Notes under the pieces: model-generated
Seen by the model: the letters and a program-made list of their open reading frames with translations, nothing else
Told to the model about the DNA's origin: nothing
Databases searched by the model: none
DNA from: Candidatus Geothermarchaeota archaeon
GTDB lineage: Archaea > Thermoproteota > Nitrososphaeria > Geothermarchaeales > JDFR-13
Direction: 5' to 3'
DNA length: 64,000 bases
NCBI GenBank assembly: GCA_015523545.1
Contig: WAKB01000012.1
Coordinates: forward strand, 1 to 64,000
Shown here: positions 1 through 8,421 of the stretch, piece by piece
Layout: each line of letters begins with the position of its first letter
Numbering within the stretch: position 1 is the stretch's first letter
Position numbers and translations under genes: made by a program

Positions 1-663
1 GTCCCTAGCCACCCTCCCAACACCGAAGACATCCCCCTCCCCACCCTCCTCTGAGCAACATATCTCCTTAACCGCCCACGCCCTCACCCTACTATGTAGA
101 ACCCTTCTCAGCTCATCAATAGACCTGTGTCTAATATCCCCGCTAGATGGGAAGCCCCAGTAATCCTCGCCATCTATCTCGACATGCCTACCGAAAGCCT
201 CGATAAATCTCTTCAGCCCCCCATAGTCAGGCCTATACCTACCACCACTGATTATCACAGCCTCCATAAATGCCTCGGCCCTAGAGTAGTGTCCAGCCGG
301 CCTCTCACCTATACGCCTCATCAACAGAGCCCTGATACCCTCATACTCTATACATGCCCTGATGAACCCCCTATAGTCAATATCCATGCAGAGGAACTTC
401 TTGATTAGGGGGAGCACCTTCCTCAGGATTTGGAAGCTATCAGTAAATATCTCGACCCTTACCTCGGGGCGCCACCTATCACCACGTAGATACATCTTTA
501 CGGGTACGTACCCCTCCCCCGTGTTGAAGAGCCTAGTTACACGGGGAGGATCGTCAAGGTAGAGATGGGGATACGGCCCCCTCCCCATCCTCTCAAAGAA
601 GCTTATAACTTCATATGGCGGATCGGGCCTTAGTATAAATACGTGTCTCTCCACCCCAGTCAT
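1..663 (-). CDS. DNA glycosylase, AlkA/HhH-GPD-like (C-terminus outside window)
   Basis: Open for 221 codons from ATG at 663 to the left edge, so the C-terminal part is missing. The N-terminal half (about residues 1-100) resembles the beta-rich AlkA-type N-domain. The second half follows the AlkA helical pattern: a DIDYRGF segment, then 'EGIRALLMRRIGERP', 'AEAFMEAVII', and 'GEDYWGFPS' followed by a helix, which matches the 'yyaFPtpe' stretch of 3-methyladenine glycosylases. The helix-hairpin-helix and catalytic Asp would lie beyond the edge and cannot be checked. Family role: excision of alkylated bases in base-excision repair. The match is by pattern only; an OGG1-type relative is the main alternative. 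Confidence 0.55.
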   Translation of the reverse strand, partial: MTGVERHVFILRPDPPYEVISFFERMGRGPYPHLYLDDPPRVTRLFNTGEGYVPVKMYLRGDRWRPEVRVEIFTDSFQILRKVLPLIKKFLCMDIDYRGFIRACIEYEGIRALLMRRIGERPAGHYSRAEAFMEAVIISGGRYRPDYGGLKRFIEAFGRHVEIDGEDYWGFPSSGDIRHRSIDELRRVLHSRVRAWAVKEICCSEEGGEGDVFGVGRVARD

Positions 664-810
664 CGAACCACTTCCTAGGCCCCTATGGCCCATCTTCATC
701 GGGGCCTCTACACGGCCTATATAGGTATATACTCCCTGGTCTGGGATATAAAGAGTAGATACTCCTCCCAATAATTCTATCAGGAGGTATAGACGTTTGG
801 TGAAACCGCG

Positions 811-1206
811 ATGTTGAAGATAGCAGTCGCTACAAACGATGGCGAGACGATCTTCGGCGGCCACTTCGCACATGCAAAGAAGTTCAAGATCTACGCCTTC
901 GACCCTGAGAAGGGAGAGGTTAAGTACCTTGAGGAGAGGGAGAACCCGCTAGGGAAGCTTCCCGACTATGACAATCCCCATCAGGCTATGGAGGTCATGA
1001 ACGAGCTAAACATTCCACTGCACGGCATACCGAAGTATAACTGGCTCAAGGAGAATGTATTACCAGACGTTGATGTAGTCCTATGTGGAGGGGCGTGCCA
1101 GACCAGCTACCAGTTCTTTATGTCTGAGGGCGTGGTAGTCCTCTTCGACGAGCCAGGGAGGAAGGTGGAGGAGAGCGTAGAGACTGTAAAGGAGGTTGTC
1201 AAGTAG
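811..1206 (+). CDS. NifX/NifB-type FeMo-cofactor domain protein
   Basis: A 131-residue single-domain protein of the dinitrogenase iron-molybdenum cofactor family (RNase H-like fold): N-terminal 'KIAVATNDGETIFGGHFAHAKKF' pattern and a central 'DVDVVLCGGAC' turn where family members read GG.g..a...l...gi.v. In archaea without nitrogenase such stand-alone proteins are common and their role is unknown; they are thought to handle Fe-S or Mo clusters. Two Cys (about residues 92 and 96) sit at the putative cofactor face. A TATA-like 'gatataaag' near 749 and 'ggaggt' at 783 precede the ATG, so it has its own leader. It heads a possible short operon with the next two genes. Confidence 0.75.
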   Translation: MLKIAVATNDGETIFGGHFAHAKKFKIYAFDPEKGEVKYLEERENPLGKLPDYDNPHQAMEVMNELNIPLHGIPKYNWLKENVLPDVDVVLCGGACQTSYQFFMSEGVVVLFDEPGRKVEESVETVKEVVK

Positions 1207-1238
1207 GATATATACTCCCAGCCACAATACTTTTTATC

Positions 1239-1469
1239 ATGAAGGCATTCGTCCTCCTGAAGGTGGATGTAGGTAGGCTATTCGACGTCCTCAACGAGGT
1301 TAAGAACGTCCCCAACGTGCTGGAGGCATACGCCATAACCGGCGAGTGGGACATCATAGCATGTATGGAGGTTGAGAAGCCGGAGAAGATCGCCGAGATC
1401 GTTGGCCAGAAGCTACAGGGCCTACCCGGAGTCAGGGGTACCCTCACATTCGTAGCTGTCTCGGAGTAG
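1239..1469 (+). CDS. Stand-alone Lrp/AsnC ligand-binding (RAM) domain
   Basis: 76 residues that correspond only to the alpha-beta ligand-binding domain of Lrp/AsnC regulators; no helix-turn-helix is present. Typical marks are the opening strand 'KAFVLLKVDVG', 'VPNVLEAYAITGEWDIIACMEV' and the closing 'LPGVRGTLTFVAV'. Stand-alone RAM proteins in archaea oligomerise and are believed to bind amino acids and modulate full-length Lrp proteins or enzymes. A 'gatatatac' TATA-like box at about 1207-1215 puts transcription start close to the ATG. The GGT gene follows after 9 nt, so it could sense an amino acid relevant to that enzyme (inference). Confidence 0.8.
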   Translation: MKAFVLLKVDVGRLFDVLNEVKNVPNVLEAYAITGEWDIIACMEVEKPEKIAEIVGQKLQGLPGVRGTLTFVAVSE

Positions 1470-1478
1470 TTATCTGAG

Positions 1479-2948
1479 ATGTGGTTCCCAGCTGTAGGTA
1501 GCTACGGAATAGCCACTAGGATACACATAGCTACCCACGTGGGGCTCGAGGTACTGAGGGAGGGTGGAAACGTCTTCGACGCGGCCATAGCTACCAGTGC
1601 AGTACTCTCACTAGTCATACCACATACAGGCGGCCTTGGCGGGGATGGTTTCATACTGGGCCAGCTATCCAATGGGGAGCTAGTGGCCTATAACGGCTCC
1701 GGAAGGGCACCTAGAGACTTCCCGGCGGATAAGTTCATGGAGGAGAGGCCTAAGCGGGGCGGCCTAACCATATCAGTACCCGGCCTGGTGGACCTATGGA
1801 TCCATATATGGGAGGAGTATGGAAGCATTGATCTGAAGAGGCTCCTCCAGCCGGCGATATCACTGGCTGAGAACGGCTTCTACCCACCTAGGCAGCTCAT
1901 CGCGGCTGTCAATAGGCTATGGGACGAGCTCTCCCAGTACGAGTCGTGGAGGAGAACCTATGGAGCGGTTAGTAAGGCCCAGCCCCTAAGACAGAGGAGG
2001 CATGCATGGGTCCTGAGGCAGATAGCCAGGAAGGGATGGGAAGGCTTCTACAGTGGAAGGGTTGCCGAGGAGATCGTGGAGGAGCTAGGTAGGGAGGGTG
2101 CACACCTCTCCACACAAGACCTGGAGGAGCATAGGGGCGAGCCCATGGAGCCGATGAAGATCGAGTACAACGGCTACGAGGTATATGAGCTGCCACCCAA
2201 CACCCAGGGAGTAACAACCCTAGAGATACTGAGGTTCATGGATATCCTCGAGCTCGACAATAGGCAGAGGGATGGGGAATGGTGGCGACTATACTTCGAG
2301 GCCGCCACCCATGCATATAGCGATAGGGACAACTATGTAGGCGACCCCGACCACATGAGTATAAACCCATACACCCTCCTCGAGGAGAGGCACGTGTCGA
2401 GCCACATATCCAGCTTCAGACTAGGCGGGGGCGACACAACATTCTTCACCCTAGCTGATCGATACGGTAATAGGCTCGGCTTCATACAGAGCCTCTTCCA
2501 CCCCTTCGGGAGCGGATTAGTAGCGTTGGAGATCCCCTTCCAGAATAGACTGATAGGCTTCAGACCCGAGCCGGGGTACCCCAACAGCCCAGCCCCACTG
2601 AAGAGGCCGCTACACACACTATCCATACTCCTATACCGAGGCGATAATGACCTCGGTATAGTCGGCTGTGCAGGGGGTGACCTTAGGCCACAGATACATA
2701 CACAGGTCTTCAGCAACATCATCGACAGGGGTATGGATATCGGGAGAGCCGTCATGGAGCCGAGGGCCATGCTGATGTCCTGGGGAAGTGAGAGGAGGAT
2801 AGTCTCGGAGACCGAGATCGGGATTGGCGAGGAGAGGATTCCATATCCAGCGACATACGTAGGCGTGGTCCAGGTCCTCAGAAGTAGGGATGGCTACATA
2901 GAGGTATTCGCCGACGCTAGGGGAGGCGGTACAGCACAGGCCCTGTAA
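1479..2948 (+). CDS. Gamma-glutamyltransferase family protein (Ntn-hydrolase), copy 1
   Basis: 489 residues, close to family size. N-terminal 'GLEVLREGGNVFDAAIATSAVLS' and 'GGLGGDGFIL' are the standard large-subunit opening. The autocleavage site is 'GGGDT' with Thr320 as predicted nucleophile and 'FFTLADRYGN' after it; later 'GCAGGDLRPQIHTQVFSNIID' matches the oxyanion-side GG motif. The His two residues after the nucleophile in many GGTs is Phe here. Reaction of the family: hydrolysis or transfer of gamma-glutamyl groups (glutathione or poly-glutamyl peptides), or acylase activity. No signal peptide is visible, so it is probably cytosolic. The substrate in this organism is unknown. Likely co-transcribed with the RAM-domain gene. 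Confidence 0.85.
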   Translation: MWFPAVGSYGIATRIHIATHVGLEVLREGGNVFDAAIATSAVLSLVIPHTGGLGGDGFILGQLSNGELVAYNGSGRAPRDFPADKFMEERPKRGGLTISVPGLVDLWIHIWEEYGSIDLKRLLQPAISLAENGFYPPRQLIAAVNRLWDELSQYESWRRTYGAVSKAQPLRQRRHAWVLRQIARKGWEGFYSGRVAEEIVEELGREGAHLSTQDLEEHRGEPMEPMKIEYNGYEVYELPPNTQGVTTLEILRFMDILELDNRQRDGEWWRLYFEAATHAYSDRDNYVGDPDHMSINPYTLLEERHVSSHISSFRLGGGDTTFFTLADRYGNRLGFIQSLFHPFGSGLVALEIPFQNRLIGFRPEPGYPNSPAPLKRPLHTLSILLYRGDNDLGIVGCAGGDLRPQIHTQVFSNIIDRGMDIGRAVMEPRAMLMSWGSERRIVSETEIGIGEERIPYPATYVGVVQVLRSRDGYIEVFADARGGGTAQAL

Positions 2949-2987
2949 CAGAGACGTATATACGGCGCGATTTAAAGATATCCAAGT

Positions 2988-2996
2988 CTTTATAAG
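2988..2996 (+). promoter_or_regulatory. TATA box of the gene at 3024
   Basis: 'ctttataag' is centred about 32 nt before the ATG, so transcription should start within a few nucleotides of it. A second AT-rich box 'gatttaaag' lies at 2969. Confidence 0.5.
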
Positions 2997-3023
2997 GCCA
3001 TTGATATTATCTACATATATGCA

Positions 3024-3848
3024 ATGTCTAAGGCACTAGCAGCGCTTGAGGGCGTCAGGAGGGCCGTCAGAGAGGCTCAGCATACAGATGCTATAGTACC
3101 TACTTGGCTGGCGCTCCTACCCGCCATCCTAGGTGCATTGGTCGGCATAATCTTCCTAGCCGCCATAGGCTCCCTACTAGTAGTTATGCCAGCCGCTACA
3201 ATAGGCCCAACAGTCGATGGTGATCTGCCACCGGGTATGGGAGCTGCATTCGCAGCATTTCTAGCTATGTTTACACTTGCAATGTTCCTAGGCCTAGTAG
3301 CGTTGGTAGTTCAGCTCTATGTTCTCTATAAATTTATAGATAGAAGGAACCAGCACATCAAGAGGACACAGATGATGTATGAGGATGTTGCCCAGATACT
3401 TGATGACCTAGGCTTCAAGGAGAGGGCCGAGGCGATAAGAAGATACGTAAGGGAGATGCAGTTCGAGGTTGGCGGTGAGAAGAGCGCCATACTCTGGGTG
3501 GTCCTAGTCTTCCTAATAAGCATAATAGCCTTCTATGTCTACCACTTCCTGAACAAGGACTTCTACAGGCATAGCAAGTATGAGCAGGGCATCCTAGAGG
3601 AGGTTAACAGGGTCTTCGAGGATGCGGGGGTCAGAACCATTGACCTAAGGAGCTATGTACCTGTCCAGGAGAGGAGCACTATCCTATACCTGATACTCTC
3701 GATAATCACCTTCGGAATCTTCACTATATACTGGATCTATACTTTGGCTAAGGATCCAAATGAGCATTTCATGAGCCACGCCAAGATCGAGCCAGACCTC
3801 CTAGCAGGTCTAGAGGAGCTAGTCAATAAACAGGCTAAGACAGAGTAG
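3024..3848 (+). CDS. Four-helix membrane protein, DUF4234-like
   Basis: 274 residues with four hydrophobic segments at about 28-56, 74-103, 155-174 and 219-240, separated by a charged cytoplasmic loop (about 105-150) and a second polar region (175-215). The last helix with 'SIITFGIFTIYWIYTLAKDPNEHF' is the pattern of small DUF4234-type membrane domains. No catalytic motif was found. It stands as a single gene between the two GGT paralogues and has its own strong TATA box. Function unknown; a structural or transport-accessory role is only a guess. Confidence 0.6.
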   Translation: MSKALAALEGVRRAVREAQHTDAIVPTWLALLPAILGALVGIIFLAAIGSLLVVMPAATIGPTVDGDLPPGMGAAFAAFLAMFTLAMFLGLVALVVQLYVLYKFIDRRNQHIKRTQMMYEDVAQILDDLGFKERAEAIRRYVREMQFEVGGEKSAILWVVLVFLISIIAFYVYHFLNKDFYRHSKYEQGILEEVNRVFEDAGVRTIDLRSYVPVQERSTILYLILSIITFGIFTIYWIYTLAKDPNEHFMSHAKIEPDLLAGLEELVNKQAKTE

Positions 3849-3920
3849 CCGAGAAGGCCCTCGACCCAAAAATCCTTTTTACTACTGGTTAGACCTAGTC
3901 TGGATACTGGGTAGGTATAG

Positions 3921-5396
3921 ATGGTACATGGTTCGCGGCACTACATGGTAGGCATTGGTAGGATGGGTATATCCACATTCTCCTACGAGTCCTCCAGACT
4001 CGGGATAGAGATCCTAGCCAGGGGTGGGAACGCCCTCGACGCATTCATAGCGGCCCAGCTAGCCATGGAGGCATATGAGCCGGGCTGGACAGGCCTAGGG
4101 GGAGGGGGCTTCACACTGATAGATGATGGGTCGGGGCCTCATTTCCTAGACTATCGGGAGACGGCCCCGACCAGGATCCTGGAGGCCGTCGAGCCAGACC
4201 AGGTATTAATGGAGGGGGTTCACTCAATAGCCGTGCCGGGAATGGGGCGTGGCCTGGAGGAGCTACATAGGAGATACGGCTCCATCCCCCTAAGCAGGAT
4301 CATAGAAACCGTTGTGGAGACGTTGGAGAGAGGGGTGAAGGCGACACCACTTCTATATGGTAGCCTCAGGACGTATAGGAGGGACCTCGATAAATTGGCT
4401 AGGCATGGGGGTAGAGAGCTGGGGATAGGATCTGAGCCACCCAGCATATGTAGCCCCATACAGGTCTCACGATACATAGAGACTCTTAGGAGGGTAATGA
4501 GAGAGGGCCTCGAGTCCCTATATACAGGAAGCCTAGCAAGGGAGCTAGTGGCAGAGCTCGAGTCTCTAGGGGGCGTAATCACCCTCGAAGACCTGGAGAG
4601 CTATAGGCCTGTTTGGAGAAGTCCACACAGAGCCTCGATACATGGTTATAGTATAGCAACCTCACCCCCACCTGGCAGCGGATACTCTGTAGCTAGGCTC
4701 CTAGGGGAGATGGTTGAGACAGGTGATGATCCGGCGGTTAAGCCTAATATACTCGTGGAGATCCATAGGGAGAGGGAGTTAATCGAGGATCCTGATATAG
4801 GCCTCGGGTACCCCCACGAGACGGCCCAGTTCACCATATATGATGGGGAGATGATCGTCTCATCCACCACTACGATAGAGTGTGTAATGGGATCCGGGGT
4901 CGTCTCTAAAAGTCTAGGGGTTATTCTGAATGACGAGCTCCACGACTTCTCGACAAGTGGTGATAGGAACAGGCTTAGACCACGGGCCAGGCCGAGGAGC
5001 AGCATGTCGCCAACCATAGTCTACCAGGGATCCACCCCTATACTGGCCCTAGGCTCATCAGGAGGGACTAGGATAGTGACCGCCGTCGCCCAGACCCTAT
5101 ACAACAGGCTCTTTAGAGGGCTCGACCTTCCATCCTCTGTGGAGTGGAGACGTATCCACTACGAGGCTAGGAGGGACGCATTCCTCTACGAACCATCGAG
5201 ATATACGGAGGAGGCTGTAGAGGCGGCTAGGGAGATGGGGAAACCCATCGTTAACGCCTCGATAAGGTATCCAAGCCCCTATAGGAAGGGTCTAAGCCTA
5301 CAGATGGGGGATGTAGAGGCAGTCGAGATAGATCCTCCACACAACCTATTCGTCTCTGATCCTAGGAAGGGTATGGGGGCGCTCAGTATAGGCTAG
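3921..5396 (+). CDS. Gamma-glutamyltransferase family protein, copy 2
   Basis: 491 residues, paralogous to the gene at 1479 but divergent. The opening 'GIEILARGGNALDAFIAAQLAMEAYEPGWTGLGGGGF' and the region 'STTTIECVMGSGVVSKSLGVILNDELHDFS' are close to classical GGTs (FGSG, LNnem.dF). The predicted nucleophile is Thr301 in 'PHETAQF', followed by Ala as in human GGT, with Gln in place of the usual His. 'ALGSSGGTRIVTAVAQTLYN' supplies the C-terminal GG motif. Probably cytosolic. The stop codon overlaps that of the convergent downstream gene by CTAG. A distinct substrate from copy 1 is likely because the substrate-loop residues differ. Confidence 0.82.
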   Translation: MVHGSRHYMVGIGRMGISTFSYESSRLGIEILARGGNALDAFIAAQLAMEAYEPGWTGLGGGGFTLIDDGSGPHFLDYRETAPTRILEAVEPDQVLMEGVHSIAVPGMGRGLEELHRRYGSIPLSRIIETVVETLERGVKATPLLYGSLRTYRRDLDKLARHGGRELGIGSEPPSICSPIQVSRYIETLRRVMREGLESLYTGSLARELVAELESLGGVITLEDLESYRPVWRSPHRASIHGYSIATSPPPGSGYSVARLLGEMVETGDDPAVKPNILVEIHRERELIEDPDIGLGYPHETAQFTIYDGEMIVSSTTTIECVMGSGVVSKSLGVILNDELHDFSTSGDRNRLRPRARPRSSMSPTIVYQGSTPILALGSSGGTRIVTAVAQTLYNRLFRGLDLPSSVEWRRIHYEARRDAFLYEPSRYTEEAVEAAREMGKPIVNASIRYPSPYRKGLSLQMGDVEAVEIDPPHNLFVSDPRKGMGALSIG

Positions 5397-6301
5397 AGAG
5401 GCTCGAGATTCATGTATAGACTCCTGATATTCACGACCAGCTTATAGAGATCATCCCCCACGTCGCTAAGCTTCTCATAGATATGCTCGATATCAGCTGC
5501 GGTCATGTCCCTAGCCCTAGCCACGTTGTCCCTAATATATTCCAAGAGGTTTAGAGAGGTGTTTAGTACTGATATGTATAGGTTTACGTCGTCACAGATC
5601 CTAAGATTCACCGCCGCCAGGAAGTTCACCTTAGCGAAGGGATCCGCATTAATCTCCATAAGCCTCTTCTTGATAAAGGGGTTCGCAATCTTCAGTAGGC
5701 TACGGTTAACCTTCTCAAGGCCGTAGTCCTCATACTCCTCCAGACTCTTCTTCCTCAGGTCACTAGTTATCCAGCTGCTGTAGACATCATAGACTATTTC
5801 ACGGCCACGGGGATGCTTCTTATAATGGTTAAGCCCCTTGAGGAACTTGGATATCCTCTTGCAATGCCTAGCGACGGTCTGGTATAGATAGTCCACTATC
5901 TCGTAGAGCCCCTTGATGAAGGGCTCAAGGTCATTGACTATGATATCCGTCCTATTCGGATTTATGGAGACGGCTAGGAGGGTCTTACTCTTAGCCTCCT
6001 CCAACATGTCGATCCAAATCGAGATCTTGTCACAGAGGTTCATACCCTCCTTTTTCACGAGGGACATCTCACGGTTAAAGTTATGTAGTAGCCAGACGAC
6101 GTGGGCCACCAGGGTATTCCTAGCCTCAGGCCTATCGTCACGGAGGAGGTTGTGAAAATCACCTAGGTCCAGCTCATCCCCACCCCTCTTATAAACAGCT
6201 CTCCGAATCAGGTATCCAGGCTCCCACTCCATAGCCAGCCTAATCTCAGCGTCACCGTACCATATCGAGACCTCTATAATATCCTCCTCTTGTTGGGACA
6301 T
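5393..6301 (-). CDS. Unknown helical protein, 302 residues
   Basis: I do not recognise this protein. It has no signal peptide or membrane helix. After a short beta-like N-terminus ('EVSIWYGDAEIRLAMEW') nearly all of it is predicted helical and charged, with conserved-looking segments 'NTLVAHVVWLLHNFNREM', 'PFIKGLYEIVDYLYQTVARHCKR' and a helical tail 'YEKLSDVGDDLYKLVVNIRSLYMNL' reminiscent of PhoU-like or four-helix bundles. A 'gatatatcg' box near 6330 would give a near-leaderless transcript. It stands alone on the minus strand between GGT copy 2 and OsmC. Confidence 0.7.
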   Translation of the reverse strand: MSQQEEDIIEVSIWYGDAEIRLAMEWEPGYLIRRAVYKRGGDELDLGDFHNLLRDDRPEARNTLVAHVVWLLHNFNREMSLVKKEGMNLCDKISIWIDMLEEAKSKTLLAVSINPNRTDIIVNDLEPFIKGLYEIVDYLYQTVARHCKRISKFLKGLNHYKKHPRGREIVYDVYSSWITSDLRKKSLEEYEDYGLEKVNRSLLKIANPFIKKRLMEINADPFAKVNFLAAVNLRICDDVNLYISVLNTSLNLLEYIRDNVARARDMTAADIEHIYEKLSDVGDDLYKLVVNIRSLYMNLEPL

Positions 6302-6385
6302 CCCAGTATAAATATTGCTTTGGAAGCGATATATCGGGGGATGGGCCTACTAAACCGCCATACCCGTTACAGCATTGGGTAGACA

Positions 6386-6395
6386 TCTATATTTA
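6386..6395 (+). promoter_or_regulatory. TATA box of osmC-like gene
   Basis: 'tctatattta' lies about 30 nt before ATG 6422, predicting a leaderless transcript. Confidence 0.45.
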
Positions 6396-6421
6396 CGGTG
6401 AACCCCCTTTAGCTATATGAC

Positions 6422-6835
6422 ATGAAGGGGATACTCAGAACCGTTGAGGACAGGATATTCCTCGTGAAGACAGAGGATGGTAGGTACAACACGCTCGACC
6501 TCAGGGATAAGCCTGAGAAGAGCGGCCTCTCACCCATGGAGACCATGTTATTCGCGGCGGCCGGCTGCTCCGCGATAGACGTCCTAGTCATCCTCACCAA
6601 GAAGCGCTACGAGGTGAGGGAGCTGATAATGGAGATAGAGGGTAGGAGGAGGGAGGAGCACCCCAAGATATGGGAATACATCAAGTATCGATACATAGTC
6701 AGGGGAAGGGGGATAAAACCGGAGGACGTTGAGAAGGCTATCCAGCTCAGCCTAAATAAGTACTGCAGCGCCACGATAACACTTGTACGTGCAGGCGCCA
6801 AGCTAGAGTGGGAATATAGGGTGGAGGAGGAGTGA
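6422..6835 (+). CDS. OsmC family protein
   Basis: 137 residues with the OsmC fold: 'GLSPMETMLFAAAGCSAIDVLVIL' carries the first conserved Cys (about residue 46) and 'SLNKYCSATITL' carries the second (about 117). In peroxidase-type OsmC/Ohr the two Cys reduce organic hydroperoxides; many archaeal OsmC proteins are less well defined. The ATG start is fixed by a TATA box about 30 nt upstream. Its stop overlaps the GTG of the thioesterase gene, so the two are translated from one message. Confidence 0.85.
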   Translation: MKGILRTVEDRIFLVKTEDGRYNTLDLRDKPEKSGLSPMETMLFAAAGCSAIDVLVILTKKRYEVRELIMEIEGRRREEHPKIWEYIKYRYIVRGRGIKPEDVEKAIQLSLNKYCSATITLVRAGAKLEWEYRVEEE

Positions 6836-7299
6836 CGACACTCAAAGACATCATCGATGAGGGCGAGGTAGATCTAGATAGGTTCAACCAGCTCTTCAAA
6901 GAGGTGAGCAACTACAGCAGGCTGATAGGGACTAGATACGTGGAGATCAGGAGGGGATATGCGAAGGCTGTTGCCGAATATAGGGAGGAGCTGGCTAGGA
7001 GCGGAGGAATACTACACGGCGGCGCCATAATGGGCATGCTGGACGAGGTATCTGGGGTAGCCGCAGCCACCGTTAACCCCGGGGATGAGCAGGTCACTAT
7101 CGAGCTAAAGATAAACTTTATGAGGCCTCTCCACAGTGGGAACAGCCCCTATACGTTGGAGGGCGAAGTGCTGAGGAGTGGGAGGACGACGATAGTGGTT
7201 ATGGGGAGGATATACGACTCGGAGGGGAAGTTATCAGCCGTATCCATAGGGACGTGGTACATACTGTACGACCGTTCAAAGGCTCATCTTAAGGGGTGA
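6832..7299 (+). CDS. Hotdog-fold thioesterase, PaaI/YbgC-like
   Basis: 155 residues. Characteristic 'GGILHGGAIMGMLDEVSGVAAATV' (HGG and the central helix with the catalytic acidic residue) and 'TIELKINFMRPL' of the PaaI/DUF4442 hotdog family. Predicted acyl-CoA thioesterase acting in the cytosol. It starts at GTG 6832 in a GTGA overlap with the OsmC stop, which argues for translational coupling. No active-site residue appears missing. The natural acyl-CoA is unknown; phenylacetyl-CoA or branched acyl-CoAs are family precedents. Confidence 0.82.
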   Translation: MTTLKDIIDEGEVDLDRFNQLFKEVSNYSRLIGTRYVEIRRGYAKAVAEYREELARSGGILHGGAIMGMLDEVSGVAAATVNPGDEQVTIELKINFMRPLHSGNSPYTLEGEVLRSGRTTIVVMGRIYDSEGKLSAVSIGTWYILYDRSKAHLKG

Positions 7300-7336
7300 T
7301 AATAAGGATATATTATACTTATTTGGAGGCGGTTCC

Positions 7337-8362
7337 GTGAAGATAGGTGTGGTAGGGGGCGGGGCTATAGGGCTCTATACAGCCTATGAAGCCCTGAAGA
7401 GGGGATATGAAGTAGACCTCTACGAGGCGAGGACTAGAATCGGCGACTCCGCATCCGGTAGGATGCCCGGCCTCCTAATGGCTATTGATAGGCCCTTCCA
7501 CAGCTTCAAGAACAGGCTTGTAATGAGGGGTATGAAGCTCCACAGAGAGCTATCCCGAGAAATAGGCTATGAAATCAGGGATGTGGAGCTGGTACTCCCC
7601 TTTGACTCTCCACTCCTCGATAGGCTCATGTGGATAGCTAGGCTCTACATGAGATACTTCGGCTTTAACGTGGAGATCGTAAGGGGTGAAGAGCTTAGGA
7701 GGCGTTACCCAGAGATAAATAGTAGGTTCATAGGAGCCGTGAGGATGGAGGGCTTCGGCATAGTAGACCCTCTAGACGTACTCCTAACGCTTCAGGAGAG
7801 GATAACGTCGATGGGGGGAGGTATATTCCTCGGATACCGCGTACCACCTCTCCACGACAAGGTTATCAACGGGGTTGAGTATGACGCCGTAGTTATAGCG
7901 GCGGGGCCACATACCAGGGAGCTATCGAGGAACGTGGATCCCAAACCCCCTAGGCAGAGGTTTGGAAAGGGGATTTATGCGGTTACCTCCCTAGAGCTGG
8001 ACTATATACTTGTTAAGTTTAGGGTCACCAGCTGGAAATACACCCGGGGCTATGGCTTCGCCCCATACTATAAGGGGATAGGATCTGTATATGGAGCCAC
8101 ATTTTCATGGGCACCCGCCAAGGAGGACTACGATGCCGACTACAGCCTAATATCACAGGCGCTTGAGATAGGATCTGACATGGTTAGTGAGAAGCCCAAC
8201 ATAATATCGGTACACTGTGTCCCCAGGGTCGTCAACTACCCGGGTGGGGACTGGATAATCAGGATCAGGAGGGGATTCGCCATGACATATGGAATATCCA
8301 CTCCAGGCTTCACAGCAGCCCCAGCCATAGCCAGATATATCCTGGATAGGCTCAAGCCATAG
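7337..8362 (+). CDS. FAD-dependent oxidoreductase, DAO family
   Basis: 341 residues. The N-terminal dinucleotide motif 'GVVGGGAIGLYTAYEALKRGYEVDLYEA' and 'SASGRMPGLL' (residues 38-47) place it in the D-amino-acid oxidase/glycerol-3-phosphate dehydrogenase superfamily; 'YDAVVIAAGPHTREL' is the second FAD-contact motif. The substrate cannot be read from the sequence: sarcosine, glycine, 2-hydroxyglutarate or glycerol-3-phosphate oxidation are family possibilities. It begins at GTG with a good 'ggagg' Shine-Dalgarno eight bases upstream. The MFS gene follows on the same strand with its own promoter. Confidence 0.78.
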   Translation: MKIGVVGGGAIGLYTAYEALKRGYEVDLYEARTRIGDSASGRMPGLLMAIDRPFHSFKNRLVMRGMKLHRELSREIGYEIRDVELVLPFDSPLLDRLMWIARLYMRYFGFNVEIVRGEELRRRYPEINSRFIGAVRMEGFGIVDPLDVLLTLQERITSMGGGIFLGYRVPPLHDKVINGVEYDAVVIAAGPHTRELSRNVDPKPPRQRFGKGIYAVTSLELDYILVKFRVTSWKYTRGYGFAPYYKGIGSVYGATFSWAPAKEDYDADYSLISQALEIGSDMVSEKPNIISVHCVPRVVNYPGGDWIIRIRRGFAMTYGISTPGFTAAPAIARYILDRLKP

Positions 8363-8373
8363 CTGGATAGACC

Positions 8374-8384
8374 GATTTATAAGC
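8374..8384 (+). promoter_or_regulatory. TATA box of MFS gene
   Basis: 'gatttataagc' lies just after the upstream stop codon and predicts a start of transcription near 8405, supporting the TTG start at 8422. Confidence 0.45.
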
Positions 8385-8421
8385 GTTACATAGAGAATCC
8401 CCAAGATTCCGGGTGTAGGGA

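Noticed and set aside
3921-5396. Loss of the catalytic Thr in the second gamma-glutamyltransferase
   Set aside because: At first the sequence ETAQF seemed to have Ala for the nucleophile. Aligning with E. coli (TTH) and human (TAH) shows that the first Thr is the nucleophile, so Thr301 is in place.
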